A stretch of DNA of 37,094 nucleotides, from assembly GCA_016743995.1 (NCBI GenBank), contig JADGFG010000019.1:1-37094 (forward strand), given 5' to 3'. The translations under genes were made by a program, and so were the position numbers. Each line of letters opens with the position of its first letter. The stretch's first letter is position 1. The DNA is from Kangiellaceae bacterium. GTDB taxonomy: Bacteria; Pseudomonadota; Gammaproteobacteria; Enterobacterales; Kangiellaceae. Shown here one piece after another: positions 1 to 8,664 of the stretch. The notes beneath the pieces are model-generated. The model did not search any database and had not been told where the DNA came from. It saw nothing but the letters and a program-made list of their open reading frames with translations.

Positions 1-52
1 CCTGACCTCTTTCTTTTAAAAACCGGATTTAAATCCTTGTTTTCTCCAGAAG

Positions 53-110
53 AGGACGCGCATTATAGGGCTTTCTGATACTTTGACAAGCTTTATTTTC
101 AAAAAAATTA
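53..110 (-). promoter_or_regulatory. Strong leftward promoter resembling an rRNA operon P1 promoter
   Basis: On the minus strand a -35 box TTGTCA (84-89) and a perfect -10 box TATAAT (62-67) are separated by 16 bases. A GC-rich discriminator, GCGCGTCC (61-54), follows. The region upstream of the -35 box (about 90-118) is A/T tracts, like an UP element. The -35 hexamer, 16-base spacer, CCC before the -10 box and GC discriminator match what I recall of E. coli rrn P1 promoters. The transcript would leave the window at position 1, so the gene served is not visible. An rRNA or tRNA operon is inferred. The early leader contains the palindrome GGATTTAAATCC (25-36). Confidence 0.65.
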
Positions 111-175
111 AAATTACTCATTAACCATCAAGATTCTCTTTAAATAAAGGAATCAATCAATTGCTAGCTAGCCAG

Positions 176-224
176 ATATACCCAAACTCACTGAAACCTG
201 CATTTCCAGGGAGTTTGGGTATAT
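176..224. repeat. Perfect 14-bp inverted repeat with partly paired interior
   Basis: The arms ATATACCCAAACTC (176-189) and GAGTTTGGGTATAT (211-224) are exact reverse complements around a 21-base centre. Part of the centre can pair further (191-193 with 207-209). It lies between the leftward rrn-like promoter and the promoter of the DUF3579 gene, so it serves no visible gene end. It lacks a proper T-run. A decayed copy may occur at 15940-15960. It could be a dispersed palindromic element or a protein site. Confidence 0.6.
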
Positions 225-329
225 ATTTGCTACACTCTATAAATCAGGGCTTATAGTTTTCAACTTTAAACACAAAGAAATGCAATTTGAAGGGTTAGAA
301 TTAACTGACCATATATTGTCCTGGCTCTA

Positions 330-360
330 TTGACAATAAACAACATTATGGCATTATGCC
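330..360 (+). promoter_or_regulatory. Sigma-70-type promoter for the DUF3579 gene, overlapping a small palindrome
   Basis: A perfect -35 box TTGACA (330-335) is followed after 16 bases by CATTAT (352-357, four of six consensus bases). It ends about 36 bases before the ATG at 394. The -10 box is embedded in the palindrome GGCATTATGCC (350-360), which could be an operator, though that is inference. Confidence 0.5.
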
Positions 361-393
361 GCCGTAAGCAATTAACAAGAGACGTTTAGCTTG

Positions 394-669
394 ATGGTTC
401 AACTCGATTTTACTCGTTTGATTTTGAAAGGCATGACCAAAGACGGTAACAAATTTCGTCCAAGCGACTGGGCAGAAAGACTTTGCGGAAATCTTTGTAC
501 ATTCAGAAATAGACGAATGTACTATTCCCCTCTTTTAAGGCCTGCCGTCATTGAAGGTATAAAGTGTGTTATTGTTGATGCCAGATTAAATGAAGAACAA
601 CCCAAAATACTTAATGATGTCGTTAGTTTTGCCGAAAAAAATAAACTTGTCGTGGAAAAAGAGTCTTAA
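394..669 (+). CDS. DUF3579 family protein
   Basis: This small soluble protein of 91 residues has no signal peptide. It matches the DUF3579 family (PF12112), whose function is unknown. The motif FRPSDWAERLCG lies near residues 22-33 and VDARLNEE near 62-69. The full length is typical of the family. An in-frame TTG lies one codon upstream at 391, but the ATG at 394 is the natural start, with the purine-rich stretch AAGAGA about 11 bases before it. The gene stands alone with its own promoter (330-357). The next gene begins about 105 bases downstream and looks separately expressed. Confidence 0.8.
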   Translation: MVQLDFTRLILKGMTKDGNKFRPSDWAERLCGNLCTFRNRRMYYSPLLRPAVIEGIKCVIVDARLNEEQPKILNDVVSFAEKNKLVVEKES

Positions 670-774
670 AAAGCCTTAGTAGTCTCAAAAACATACAATA
701 TTGAATAAAATCCTTAACTTTTACACTAATATAAGACTATATTATCGTTATATGCAGGATTACGGGAAATATCT

Positions 775-1230
775 ATGAAAATAAAAACATTACTCTCATT
801 ATTCACTCTGGTACTTACTTTTTGTTCTTTTTCTGTTTTAGCGGCAGAAAAATACATTTATAAGTGGAAAAATGACAAAGGAGTAATTCAATATACTGAG
901 CGTCAACCAGCACCAGGAACAAAATTTGAACGAATAAAACAAACTTCAACGCACGCATCAACTACATCATCCTCAACATCAAACTCTCCAAAATCGAAAG
1001 ATACTAAGAATGAAAAAGAAAAAAGTGCTGATGATAACTACGAATCCTGGCAAAAAGATAATTGCAGAATAGCTAATCAAAACCTGGATATTCTGCTAAA
1101 TGCGGGAAGAATAGCACAAGATGATGGCCAGGGCGGAAAACGTCTCATGACGGACGAAGAAAAGAAAAGTCAAATCGCTCAAATGCAGGCACAAAAAGAA
1201 AAGTACTGTGCCAAGTCAGAAGGTAAATAA
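775..1230 (+). CDS. Secreted DUF4124 domain protein
   Basis: The product is 151 residues. It starts with a clear signal peptide: basic MKIK, a hydrophobic core, and a likely cut after SVLA near residue 23. A DUF4124 domain follows directly, with the family hallmark of a Y-x-W core, Gly, Tyr-Thr and a Pro-Pro-like loop (YKWKNDKGVIQYTERQPAPG, about 29-48). The middle (about 58-90) is Ser/Thr/Lys-rich low complexity and the C-terminus is helical and charged. DUF4124 proteins are exported proteins of unknown role. GGGA lies 7 bases before the ATG, a good ribosome site. Two cysteines in the C-terminal half could form a disulphide. Confidence 0.8.
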   Translation: MKIKTLLSLFTLVLTFCSFSVLAAEKYIYKWKNDKGVIQYTERQPAPGTKFERIKQTSTHASTTSSSTSNSPKSKDTKNEKEKSADDNYESWQKDNCRIANQNLDILLNAGRIAQDDGQGGKRLMTDEEKKSQIAQMQAQKEKYCAKSEGK

Positions 1231-1244
1231 TACCCTGTTGATCG

Positions 1245-1288
1245 CCATGAAAACCATGCCTGAATGATTCCAGACGAATCAGTCAGGC
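1245..1288 (-). terminator. Possible terminator of the rlmKL-glutaredoxin transcript
   Basis: A hairpin of 12 pairs with one mismatch has arms GCCTGA+TGATTC (1258-1270) and GAATCA+TCAGGC (1276-1288). It lies between two convergent genes. Read leftward, a modest T-rich stretch (ATGGTTTTC) follows. Read rightward there is none. The weak T-run keeps confidence low. Confidence 0.35.
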
Positions 1289-1382
1289 TACAAATGCCAC
1301 GGCAACTTATACATTCAAATTACATTCAACCAAACATTCAAATCAGGTGAGCACACCAGAGCTTTAAAAGCGCTTCTATAAG

Positions 1383-1646
1383 CTACACTGACATATTACT
1401 TTTTAACCAGCTCTCCAAGCTTTCAATATCAAAAGGCCAACCAAGCTCATCAGATTCTACACTTAATACAGGAATCCTAAGCCCGTATTTTTCGAGAAAA
1501 ATGTCGTCATTTGCAATTTCGACTAGCTTTAGTTTATAAGTTGAATTTAACATCATGTCCTGATGTAACAAATAGTTCGCTATCCTGGCGGCCTCTTCAC
1601 ACAAGTGACAACCCGATGTTGTATATAGCAGTATTTCTTTCAACAA
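1383..1646 (-). CDS. Glutaredoxin-family thioredoxin-fold protein (DUF836-like)
   Basis: The protein has 87 residues and a single thioredoxin-like fold. The redox motif Cys13-His-Leu-Cys16 follows the first beta strand (LLYTTSGCHLCEEA). IPVLSVE near residue 58 gives the cis-proline element, and GWPFD follows. It matches the short glutaredoxin-like family (DUF836, PF05768), presumed thiol-disulphide oxidoreductases of the cytosol with undefined substrates. It starts 41 bases after the end of rlmKL on the same strand, so the two are probably co-transcribed. Confidence 0.8.
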   Translation of the reverse strand: MLKEILLYTTSGCHLCEEAARIANYLLHQDMMLNSTYKLKLVEIANDDIFLEKYGLRIPVLSVESDELGWPFDIESLESWLKSNMSV

Positions 1647-1687
1647 AAGCCCCCTTTATTAATAGAATGTTAATCCCAGCCAGCCAA

Positions 1688-3859
1688 TTAGTTGTCCAGA
1701 CGATTAATCATCCAGAGTCTATGTAAAGGATTCCTTTGAAAATCAGGTGTTAATGTCTGTTTGGTAATTTCCTTAACAGCCAGCTCGTCAGTCGCTTCAA
1801 CCTGCATTTTAAATTTCTTAAAATTATTTGAAAAGAACAAAACTCCACCTTGTTTCAGGCGCTTTACACATAGCTCGATCAACGCTGTATGGTCAGCCTG
1901 AATATCAAAATGCTCAGTCATGCTTTTTGAGTTTGAAAATGTTGGCGGATCGAGAAATATCAAATCATAAGTTTGAGTCTCACTTTTTAACCATTCCACA
2001 CAATTTGCTTTAATAAACTGATGCTTTTCTGGATTAACTCCGTTTTCTATAAAATTTCTTTTTCCCCAATCAAGGTAAGTTCTTGATAAATCCACGTTGG
2101 TTGTTTTTATCGCACCGGCAGTCGCAGCATAAACAGATACACTGGCAGTATAACAAAACAAATTGAGTAAACTCTTACCTTTTGCAAGTTGAGCTATCTT
2201 TTCTCGTGTTTTACGGTGATCCAGAAAAAGCCCTGTATCCAGGTAATCAGATAAATTAATAAGAAATTTTCTCCCTCCCTCAGCAATTGTTAAAAATTTT
2301 GTGGTGTCGGAACTCTTGGAGTTCTGCCCTGTATATTGCCAGTTACCTTTTTGCTGTTGCCGTTGTTTGATAAAAATCTGATTTCGTGGAAGCTGAAACA
2401 AACCTGAAGCAACACGTTCAACTTCCTTTAACCTTCTTCCCGCTATTTTTAAATCGACAGTTTTAGGCGGTTTGTATTCCTGAATATGTAAATAATTTTG
2501 ATAAACATCAATTGCGACATTATATTCTGGTAAGTCAGCATCGTAAACTCGATAGCACTTAACATTTTCTTTATTAAGATACTTTTTTAATCTGGCCTGG
2601 TTTTTCTCTAACCGATTACATAGTTGAATAGCCTGCTCTGACAGTTTAGATTTAAAATCAATGTCTACTTTATCTTCTGATTCGCGTTCCAGAAAATTCT
2701 TTTCTATTAAATCAAAATTCAACAGCTCACAGGGAATACTACCATTATTAAACTTATATATTTTTTTTGCTCTAATCCCAAGTGCATGACCAAAGTCTTT
2801 ATCAGGCGATAAAACGGATGCCTGCCAACCACAAAATTGTCGCTTTATAACACTACCAAGCTCGCTGTAAAGCTCTAATACTTGTTGACGCTCACCAAGC
2901 CTTTCGCTATAGGGAGGATTAACAATAAGTAAACCATTTTCTGGAAAGTGTTTTTGAGCAAGCTGGTCAATTCCAGCAATACTGATTTTTATAAAATCAT
3001 CTAATCCAGCCTGGGCAATATTCAGTTGAGCATTTCTAATTGCTCTTGGGTTAACGTCACTGCCAGAAATATTCAATTCTGTTTTTTTCAGTCCGGTCTG
3101 TTTCCTCTCACTGGCATCCCTCTGAATTTCGTTCCAGAGTTCACTATCAAACTGTTTCCATCCATATAGCCCAAGATAACGTCGATTTAAGCCTGGTGCA
3201 ATATCCAACATAGCCATTGCAGCTTCAATTAGAAAAGTGCCTGAGCCACACATGGGATCAAACAAATTAGTACTTTGCGCCTTTCCCCAGCCAGCACGAA
3301 CCAACAATGCAGAAGCCAGGTTTTCTTTAATTGGCGCCCCACCACCGATCTCCCGGTAACCCCGGCGATGCAAACCTGTTCCAGCAAGATCAACTGAAAG
3401 CGTGACCTTATTTCGCCTGATTTTGCAGTGGATAACAACATCCGGCTCATCAAAATCGACATCTGGCCTGCTCTGCTCCGAGTCCTTAAAGTAATCGACA
3501 ATTGCATCTTTTACTCGTTGAGAAATAAACTTGGTATGAGACATCGTTGAGCGAAAAGATTGAGAATGCACAAGAAAAGTTGAGTCAGGACTAATATGTT
3601 GTGTCCAGTCAATAATACTGCAATGATTATATAAAGCTTCGTCATCTTCAGCATCAAAGGTAGCAATAGGATAATAGATCCTGCTCGCAATTCGGCTCCA
3701 CATTAATGTCCGGTAAACGTCCTTCCAGTCCGCTTCAAAATGAACCAGAGACAGCCCTTCTTTTGCATTTTTGACACCTAAAGAAGTAAGCTCGTCAACG
3801 AGTATATATTCAAGACCTGTAGCACAGGTTGCTATAAATTGAGGCATTTGACCCAGCAT
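1688..3859 (-). CDS. rlmL: Bifunctional 23S rRNA methyltransferase RlmKL
   Basis: The product is 723 residues, close to the 702 of E. coli RlmKL. It modifies 23S rRNA at m2G2445 (RlmL half) and m7G2069 (RlmK half). A THUMP RNA-binding domain occupies about residues 45-160. The first SAM-dependent methyltransferase domain has FDPMCGSGTFLIEA (motif I) and the catalytic NPPY motif at residue 314. The second domain has LLNLFCYTASVSVYAA and DPPT at residue 637. It heads an apparent two-gene operon with the glutaredoxin-like gene. Met1 (ATG at 3859) and Met5 (3847) are both possible starts; neither has a strong ribosome site. Confidence 0.95.
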   Translation of the reverse strand: MLGQMPQFIATCATGLEYILVDELTSLGVKNAKEGLSLVHFEADWKDVYRTLMWSRIASRIYYPIATFDAEDDEALYNHCSIIDWTQHISPDSTFLVHSQSFRSTMSHTKFISQRVKDAIVDYFKDSEQSRPDVDFDEPDVVIHCKIRRNKVTLSVDLAGTGLHRRGYREIGGGAPIKENLASALLVRAGWGKAQSTNLFDPMCGSGTFLIEAAMAMLDIAPGLNRRYLGLYGWKQFDSELWNEIQRDASERKQTGLKKTELNISGSDVNPRAIRNAQLNIAQAGLDDFIKISIAGIDQLAQKHFPENGLLIVNPPYSERLGERQQVLELYSELGSVIKRQFCGWQASVLSPDKDFGHALGIRAKKIYKFNNGSIPCELLNFDLIEKNFLERESEDKVDIDFKSKLSEQAIQLCNRLEKNQARLKKYLNKENVKCYRVYDADLPEYNVAIDVYQNYLHIQEYKPPKTVDLKIAGRRLKEVERVASGLFQLPRNQIFIKQRQQQKGNWQYTGQNSKSSDTTKFLTIAEGGRKFLINLSDYLDTGLFLDHRKTREKIAQLAKGKSLLNLFCYTASVSVYAATAGAIKTTNVDLSRTYLDWGKRNFIENGVNPEKHQFIKANCVEWLKSETQTYDLIFLDPPTFSNSKSMTEHFDIQADHTALIELCVKRLKQGGVLFFSNNFKKFKMQVEATDELAVKEITKQTLTPDFQRNPLHRLWMINRLDN

Positions 3860-4179
3860 TATACAATTTTCGATAAAAGATGAGTAATTATACGCTTACA
3901 TCTCCTACATAACACTGATTTCCAACTTTTTTATTCAAAAATCTGTCAGGTAACCATTAATGTTAAGTCAATTTAATTATAAAAATATTGATAGACAAGT
4001 GTGCATCCACACTCGGGGTTAAAACTGGTAAATATGAAGATATGGGCTAATATAAGACATAATATATATCTAAAAACTGACTGGTAATAATAAAGCCAGT
4101 AGTTATCAGGTAGAGCTCGTTACAATATTTTCTGACTTTCTAACTGCTAGCCTCAATGCGCTCTGCGAAACTGGAATGA
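3860..4179. other. Divergent intergenic region, rlmKL / histidine kinase
   Basis: This 320-base AT-rich gap lies between two divergent genes and must hold both promoters. Two rightward -10-like hexamers (for example CATAAT at 4058-4063) are present, but no convincing -35 partner stands out. I see no RNA gene, mobile element or clear operator. Confidence 0.5.
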
Positions 4180-7100
4180 GTGTATAAATTGAATCTGTTA
4201 AAGCTTTACTGTTATTTTCTATTACTCAGTCTTATTTCTGCCATATCCCATCGACTTCACGCACAACAAATCATTTCTCCTGAGGAGTTTAAGACCGCTT
4301 TTCTATTTCACATGCTTGATAAAATCGAATGGTCAAACCAGGAAAATATTTCTCAATATAGAGTCGTCATTCTGGGTAACGATGTTGCGCTATATCGACA
4401 GATTAAAAAATCACTAAAACATAAGAAAATAAAAAACAAACCGATTTATATAAAACTGGACAGTAAGCTATCTGAACTCAAAACGTTTCATCTCGTATTT
4501 GTTTCGCAAAAATCAAAACTGTTATTGGAAAAAATATCTACGGCAACAACAAGAACAAATACTCTAATTGTTACTGAAAATAGCAAAGACAAAAAAAACA
4601 CTATGATTAATCTCACCTCAAGAACCGATGGTTCCTATACTTTTGAAATAAATAGAGTAAACATTACTTTCGAACACCTCAAATTAAACCAGGACTTGCT
4701 CTTGCTTGGGGGAAGCGAAATGGATATAGCAGAACTATTCAAGCAATCTACCAGGCAGCTCTCTGCATTAAAAGAAGAATTAAGAATGCAACAACAGGCA
4801 CTTAAGCAGAGCAAGCAAAAAACACTTTCATTTCAGTCTCAATATCAACAAGCCATAAAGGAAGCTAAAAAAATCAAGAATAAAATGCGAGAGCAAGACT
4901 TATTGCTTAAAGAAAAAAACCAATTGATAGAAGTGAAGAACATTTCAATACGAGAAAAAGAAGGTGAGCTATTGGCTATCCATACGGAGCTAAGAGAAGC
5001 CAGCACAGCATTGAACGCTAACAAAAACATACTAGACAAACGACTCGACGCTATTGCTGACAAGGAGAAAGAAGTTACTGGCCTGGCGGACCTCATTGAG
5101 AAAAATCAGGCCATATTGAAACAACAGAAAAATGCAATCGTCAACCAGAGCATACAACTTGAAAAACAAAACAGAAACCTGAAAGTTCAAGGTAGTAAAA
5201 TTGAAAGACAACAGTTATTCCTGGTGATTGGTTCATTCGTTTTACTACTTTTTTCTTTGTTTTTAATTATTATTATTAAATTCAACAACGACAGAAAAAA
5301 AACCAACTTACAACTGACAGAGAAGAATGAAGCGCTAGGTAAAATCCAACATGAACTACTGCTGGCAAAAGAACAGGCTGAATCAGCCAACCAGGCTAAA
5401 TCATCTTTTCTAGCAAATATGAGTCATGAGATACGCACACCAATGAATGCAATCATTGGGATGATTCATCTGACTAAACAAACAGTACTAAACAAAAAAC
5501 AGGACAACTACATTAAGAAAATCGATACCGCCGCAAACTCGTTATTAGAAATAATAAATGATATTCTGGATTTTTCAAAAGTTGAGGCTGGTGAATTAAG
5601 AATGGAAAAAACAGAATTTAGTTTATCCCAGATATTGAATGATCTTGCAAATATGACAGGCATTAAAATTCAACAGAAAGGTCTGGAGCTTATTTATGAC
5701 ATCCCAATTAAATTACCAGAGACACTAATCGGAGATCCATTGAGAATCAATCAAGTTCTTATCAACCTGACTAACAATGCAATGAAATTTACAGACAAAG
5801 GAGAAGTTATCGTTAAAGTAGCCATACGCAAAAGAATGAAAAATACTATCAGACTCGAGTTTCAAGTTGTTGATAGTGGAATAGGAATGAACAGTGAAGT
5901 ATCAAAAAAACTGTTTCGTCCTTTTAGTCAGGCTGACAGTTCAACAACCAGAAAATTTGGAGGTACTGGACTTGGACTAGCCATTTGTAAACGGATAATA
6001 GAAGAGATGAATGGACAAATTTCGGTAACGAGCCATCCAGGAGAAGGCAGTACATTTTTGTTCGACATAGTGGTCGACTATAAACCATCCCTGTCAATCT
6101 TTGACAAATTAAGTGAGCGTCCCCTTCATAATGATGAACTAATCACTTTATGTATCAGTAATGATACCTCCAGGAGTGTAATTAATGCTCTCCTGACAGA
6201 CTTTAACTATCGATTTGCCAGTTATTCCAATTTCTCTGAGTTGCTAAAACAGAGTTATTTAACTAAAAACCAGGAGGAAGTTCCAGCTAATATTATCATT
6301 GATATTGAACTGGCATCTGAAAATATTGAACAACTACTCAACCTGAAGAAGCAGTTTAATACACGAATTACATTGCTACTTGCCAACTTCACAGAAGGAT
6401 ATGAAGCAATCATAAAATCGCTAAACCCCAACTCATTAATCAACAAACCTGTTACACCTTCCTGCCTGTTTGATTCGCTAATTCAATCTCTTGACAAAAA
6501 TTCCAGAAAAAATATGACATTAAAAAGAACACGAGGTAGTGAAAGGGAAATATTAAGAAAACTAGCCGCTCCATTGAAAAATAAAAGTATACTCGTTGTA
6601 GAAGATAATGAGATCAATCAAGAGGTTGCCCGAGAAGTCCTTTCGAAAATCGTTTCAAATATTGAGCTGGCAAACAATGGAAAACAGGCAGTTAGCATGG
6701 TTCAACAGAAAAAATATGACTGCGTACTGATGGATATTCAAATGCCCGTAATGGATGGTTATCAAGCGTCAAAAATTATTCGAAAAAATTATAGCTTAAA
6801 AGAGCTACCAATCATTGCAATGACAGCTAATGCTATGGGAGGAGACAGGGAAAAATGTATAGCAGCAGGAATGAATGATTATGTCAGCAAACCAATTCGA
6901 ATTAAAAATTTTTATGAAACACTCAACAAATGGCTTAAGAATGGTACTCCGGCCAGTAATCTGGACTCTATTTCAATAAAAGAAAAACCATCCAGATTTA
7001 TCAGTGAAATAAAAACGATTGATTTGAAAAACGGTATAGAATTAATGGGGGATAGAGAAACATTTGTCAGCCTGTTGGTACAATTTAAACAACAACAGTC

Positions 7101-7359
7101 TGACATATTCCATGACAGCCTGCGTCATATTGAATCAGGAGAGTTTGACGAAGTTTCCAGAAAGGCTCACAACTTAAAGGGAGTATCAGCTAACCTCTTT
7201 ATTCTTTATATACCGGAACTTGCCGCTAATCTGGACAACGCCTGTAAAAACAAAAATAAAGAAGCAGCAACATCCAGCCTTTCCGCTTTAAGAGAAGCGT
7301 TATTTAATGTTATGTCTGATATTGATCGGGTGAAACAATCTCAGGTCTCCGAAACCTGA
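4180..7359 (+). CDS. Hybrid sensor histidine kinase with periplasmic YfiR-like (DUF4154) domain
   Basis: The 1059-residue protein begins with a signal-like segment (about 8-28). A YfiR/DUF4154-type domain follows (about 33-182): it opens [15 protein letters not shown], carries a central Val-Ile-Leu-Gly strand and ends in a Leu-Leu-Leu-Leu-Gly segment. A long coiled coil (about 185-343), one membrane helix (about 346-369) and a second short coil come next. The kinase core has phospho-acceptor His416 (MSHEIRTP), an N-box near 531, DSGIGM near 565 and GGTGLGLAI near 594. A degenerate receiver-like region (about 653-770) precedes a canonical receiver (804-915, phospho-Asp852, MTANAM, Lys in VSKPI) and an Hpt domain with His997 (AHNLKG). 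This is a full His-Asp-His relay. The start is uncertain: GTG at 4180 has GGAA only 3 bases before it, and TTG at 4189 is an alternative. A 6-bp inverted repeat spans the stop codon (7351-7374). The gene stands alone; no cognate regulator is adjacent. Confidence 0.9.
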   Translation: MYKLNLLKLYCYFLLLSLISAISHRLHAQQIISPEEFKTAFLFHMLDKIEWSNQENISQYRVVILGNDVALYRQIKKSLKHKKIKNKPIYIKLDSKLSELKTFHLVFVSQKSKLLLEKISTATTRTNTLIVTENSKDKKNTMINLTSRTDGSYTFEINRVNITFEHLKLNQDLLLLGGSEMDIAELFKQSTRQLSALKEELRMQQQALKQSKQKTLSFQSQYQQAIKEAKKIKNKMREQDLLLKEKNQLIEVKNISIREKEGELLAIHTELREASTALNANKNILDKRLDAIADKEKEVTGLADLIEKNQAILKQQKNAIVNQSIQLEKQNRNLKVQGSKIERQQLFLVIGSFVLLLFSLFLIIIIKFNNDRKKTNLQLTEKNEALGKIQHELLLAKEQAESANQAKSSFLANMSHEIRTPMNAIIGMIHLTKQTVLNKKQDNYIKKIDTAANSLLEIINDILDFSKVEAGELRMEKTEFSLSQILNDLANMTGIKIQQKGLELIYDIPIKLPETLIGDPLRINQVLINLTNNAMKFTDKGEVIVKVAIRKRMKNTIRLEFQVVDSGIGMNSEVSKKLFRPFSQADSSTTRKFGGTGLGLAICKRIIEEMNGQISVTSHPGEGSTFLFDIVVDYKPSLSIFDKLSERPLHNDELITLCISNDTSRSVINALLTDFNYRFASYSNFSELLKQSYLTKNQEEVPANIIIDIELASENIEQLLNLKKQFNTRITLLLANFTEGYEAIIKSLNPNSLINKPVTPSCLFDSLIQSLDKNSRKNMTLKRTRGSEREILRKLAAPLKNKSILVVEDNEINQEVAREVLSKIVSNIELANNGKQAVSMVQQKKYDCVLMDIQMPVMDGYQASKIIRKNYSLKELPIIAMTANAMGGDREKCIAAGMNDYVSKPIRIKNFYETLNKWLKNGTPASNLDSISIKEKPSRFISEIKTIDLKNGIELMGDRETFVSLLVQFKQQQSDIFHDSLRHIESGEFDEVSRKAHNLKGVSANLFILYIPELAANLDNACKNKNKEAATSSLSALREALFNVMSDIDRVKQSQVSET

Positions 7360-7420
7360 TTTATAACTGGTTTCAGTTTAGAGTGTCAGATGAAGTCGGA
7401 ACTAAGACACCTCAATACTA

Positions 7421-8461
7421 TTAGTGGCTAAGTTTACCTGCTGAAATTGAGTTAGAAATACGTTGAAGCAATGAAGGCCCTTCATAAATAAAACCAGAGT
7501 ATAACTGTATTAAACAAGCCCCTGCATCCAGTTTTTCCTGAGCAGTTCTGACGCTATCGATACCACCAACACCAATAACAGGAAAAGCACCATTTACCTG
7601 CTCAACAAGAAGCTTTAACACCTGAGTGCTAGAATCAAATACTGGAGCCCCACTCAAGCCCCCTTGCTCTTCTGCATGCTGCAACCCCTTTACGGCCTCT
7701 CTGGCAAAAGTTGTATTCGTTGCTATTACACCATCAATTTTATGATGAACGAAGGTATCTGCCAACTGTTTAACTTCTTCTTCAGTTAAATCTGGTGCTA
7801 TTTTGACTAAGACCGGTACTAGCTTATTGTGTAATTGAGCCAGTTCGCTCTGTTTTAATTTAATTGCTTTAAGCAGTTCATCCAGCGCTTCCCCAAACTG
7901 AAGTTGTCGTAAATTAGCCGTATTAGGTGAAGAGATATTAATGGTTATATAAGAAGCATATTGATAAACTTTATCCATACAGATTAAATAATCGTCAATT
8001 GCATTTTCTACTGGTGTATTAAAGTTTTTACCAATATTAATACCTAATATTCCGTTGAACCTGGCATTTTTTACATTTTCAACCAATTGTTCAACACCAT
8101 CATTATTAAAACCAAAACGGTTAATAATTGCTTTAGCTGCCGGTAACCGAAAAAGTCGTGGTTTTGGGTTGCCTGATTGTGCAACCGGTGTAACAGTCCC
8201 AACTTCTATATGTCCAAAACCCGAGGCCGCAAGCGCATCAATATAAGCACCATTTTTATCAAGCCCGGCAGCGAGACCGATTCGATTAGGGAAGTTAATG
8301 CCAAAAACCTCAACCGGATCACTTTTTAAATGCTGCACCATAAGGCTTCTAACGGGAGATTTCTCGATTTTTTTCATCCAGTTCAGCGTCATTTCATGGG
8401 TTTTTTCTGGATCAAACCGAAATAATATTGCGCGAATTATTGGATAAAGTAGTTTTAGCAT
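7421..8461 (-). CDS. pyrD: Dihydroorotate dehydrogenase (quinone), class 2
   Basis: The product is 346 residues, the usual length for class 2 PyrD. It oxidises dihydroorotate to orotate in pyrimidine synthesis, passing electrons via FMN to quinone at the inner face of the membrane. The N-terminal amphipathic helices (MLKLLYPIIRAILF) are the class 2 membrane-docking element. Conserved blocks include GLAAGLDKNG, GFGHIEVGTVTP, NRFGFNN and the active-site segment INISSPNT, whose Ser is the class 2 catalytic base. The C-terminal IGVGGI and LIQLYSGF blocks bind FMN phosphate. The gene is transcribed alone, from its own promoter, and converges on the histidine kinase. Confidence 0.97.
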   Translation of the reverse strand: MLKLLYPIIRAILFRFDPEKTHEMTLNWMKKIEKSPVRSLMVQHLKSDPVEVFGINFPNRIGLAAGLDKNGAYIDALAASGFGHIEVGTVTPVAQSGNPKPRLFRLPAAKAIINRFGFNNDGVEQLVENVKNARFNGILGINIGKNFNTPVENAIDDYLICMDKVYQYASYITINISSPNTANLRQLQFGEALDELLKAIKLKQSELAQLHNKLVPVLVKIAPDLTEEEVKQLADTFVHHKIDGVIATNTTFAREAVKGLQHAEEQGGLSGAPVFDSSTQVLKLLVEQVNGAFPVIGVGGIDSVRTAQEKLDAGACLIQLYSGFIYEGPSLLQRISNSISAGKLSH

Positions 8462-8498
8462 AGTGTTTTGAATCGTTTAAATGACTGGAATCGGCCGA

Positions 8499-8527
8499 AT
8501 TATAACCCGAGATAATTGACTTGTCGC
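8499..8527 (-). promoter_or_regulatory. Probable pyrD promoter
   Basis: On the minus strand a perfect -10 box TATAAT (8504-8499) is preceded after 17 bases by GCGACA (8527-8522, four of six -35 bases). The -10 box ends 37 bases before the pyrD start. Confidence 0.5.
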
Positions 8528-8606
8528 GAAATGAATCGAGTAAAGCGGTCTAAACCCTACCGAGAGTCAGCTTAATCAGTTAAAACATATTTCGCTATTA
8601 ATTTAC

Positions 8607-8632
8607 TCTGGCGGTTAGCTACAACCACCAGA
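8607..8632. other. Hairpin without T-run downstream of topA
   Basis: The arms TCTGGcGGTT (8607-8616) and AACCaCCAGA (8623-8632) pair with one internal mismatch around a 6-base loop. Neither direction is followed by a T-run, so it is not a standard intrinsic terminator. It may protect the topA mRNA 3' end or bind a protein. Confidence 0.45.
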
Positions 8633-8664
8633 AGCAGGGAATTAAAACGTGAAAAAATAATGAG

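Noticed and set aside
8607-8632. Hairpin as topA terminator
   Set aside because: No T-run follows in either direction, so I list it only as a hairpin.
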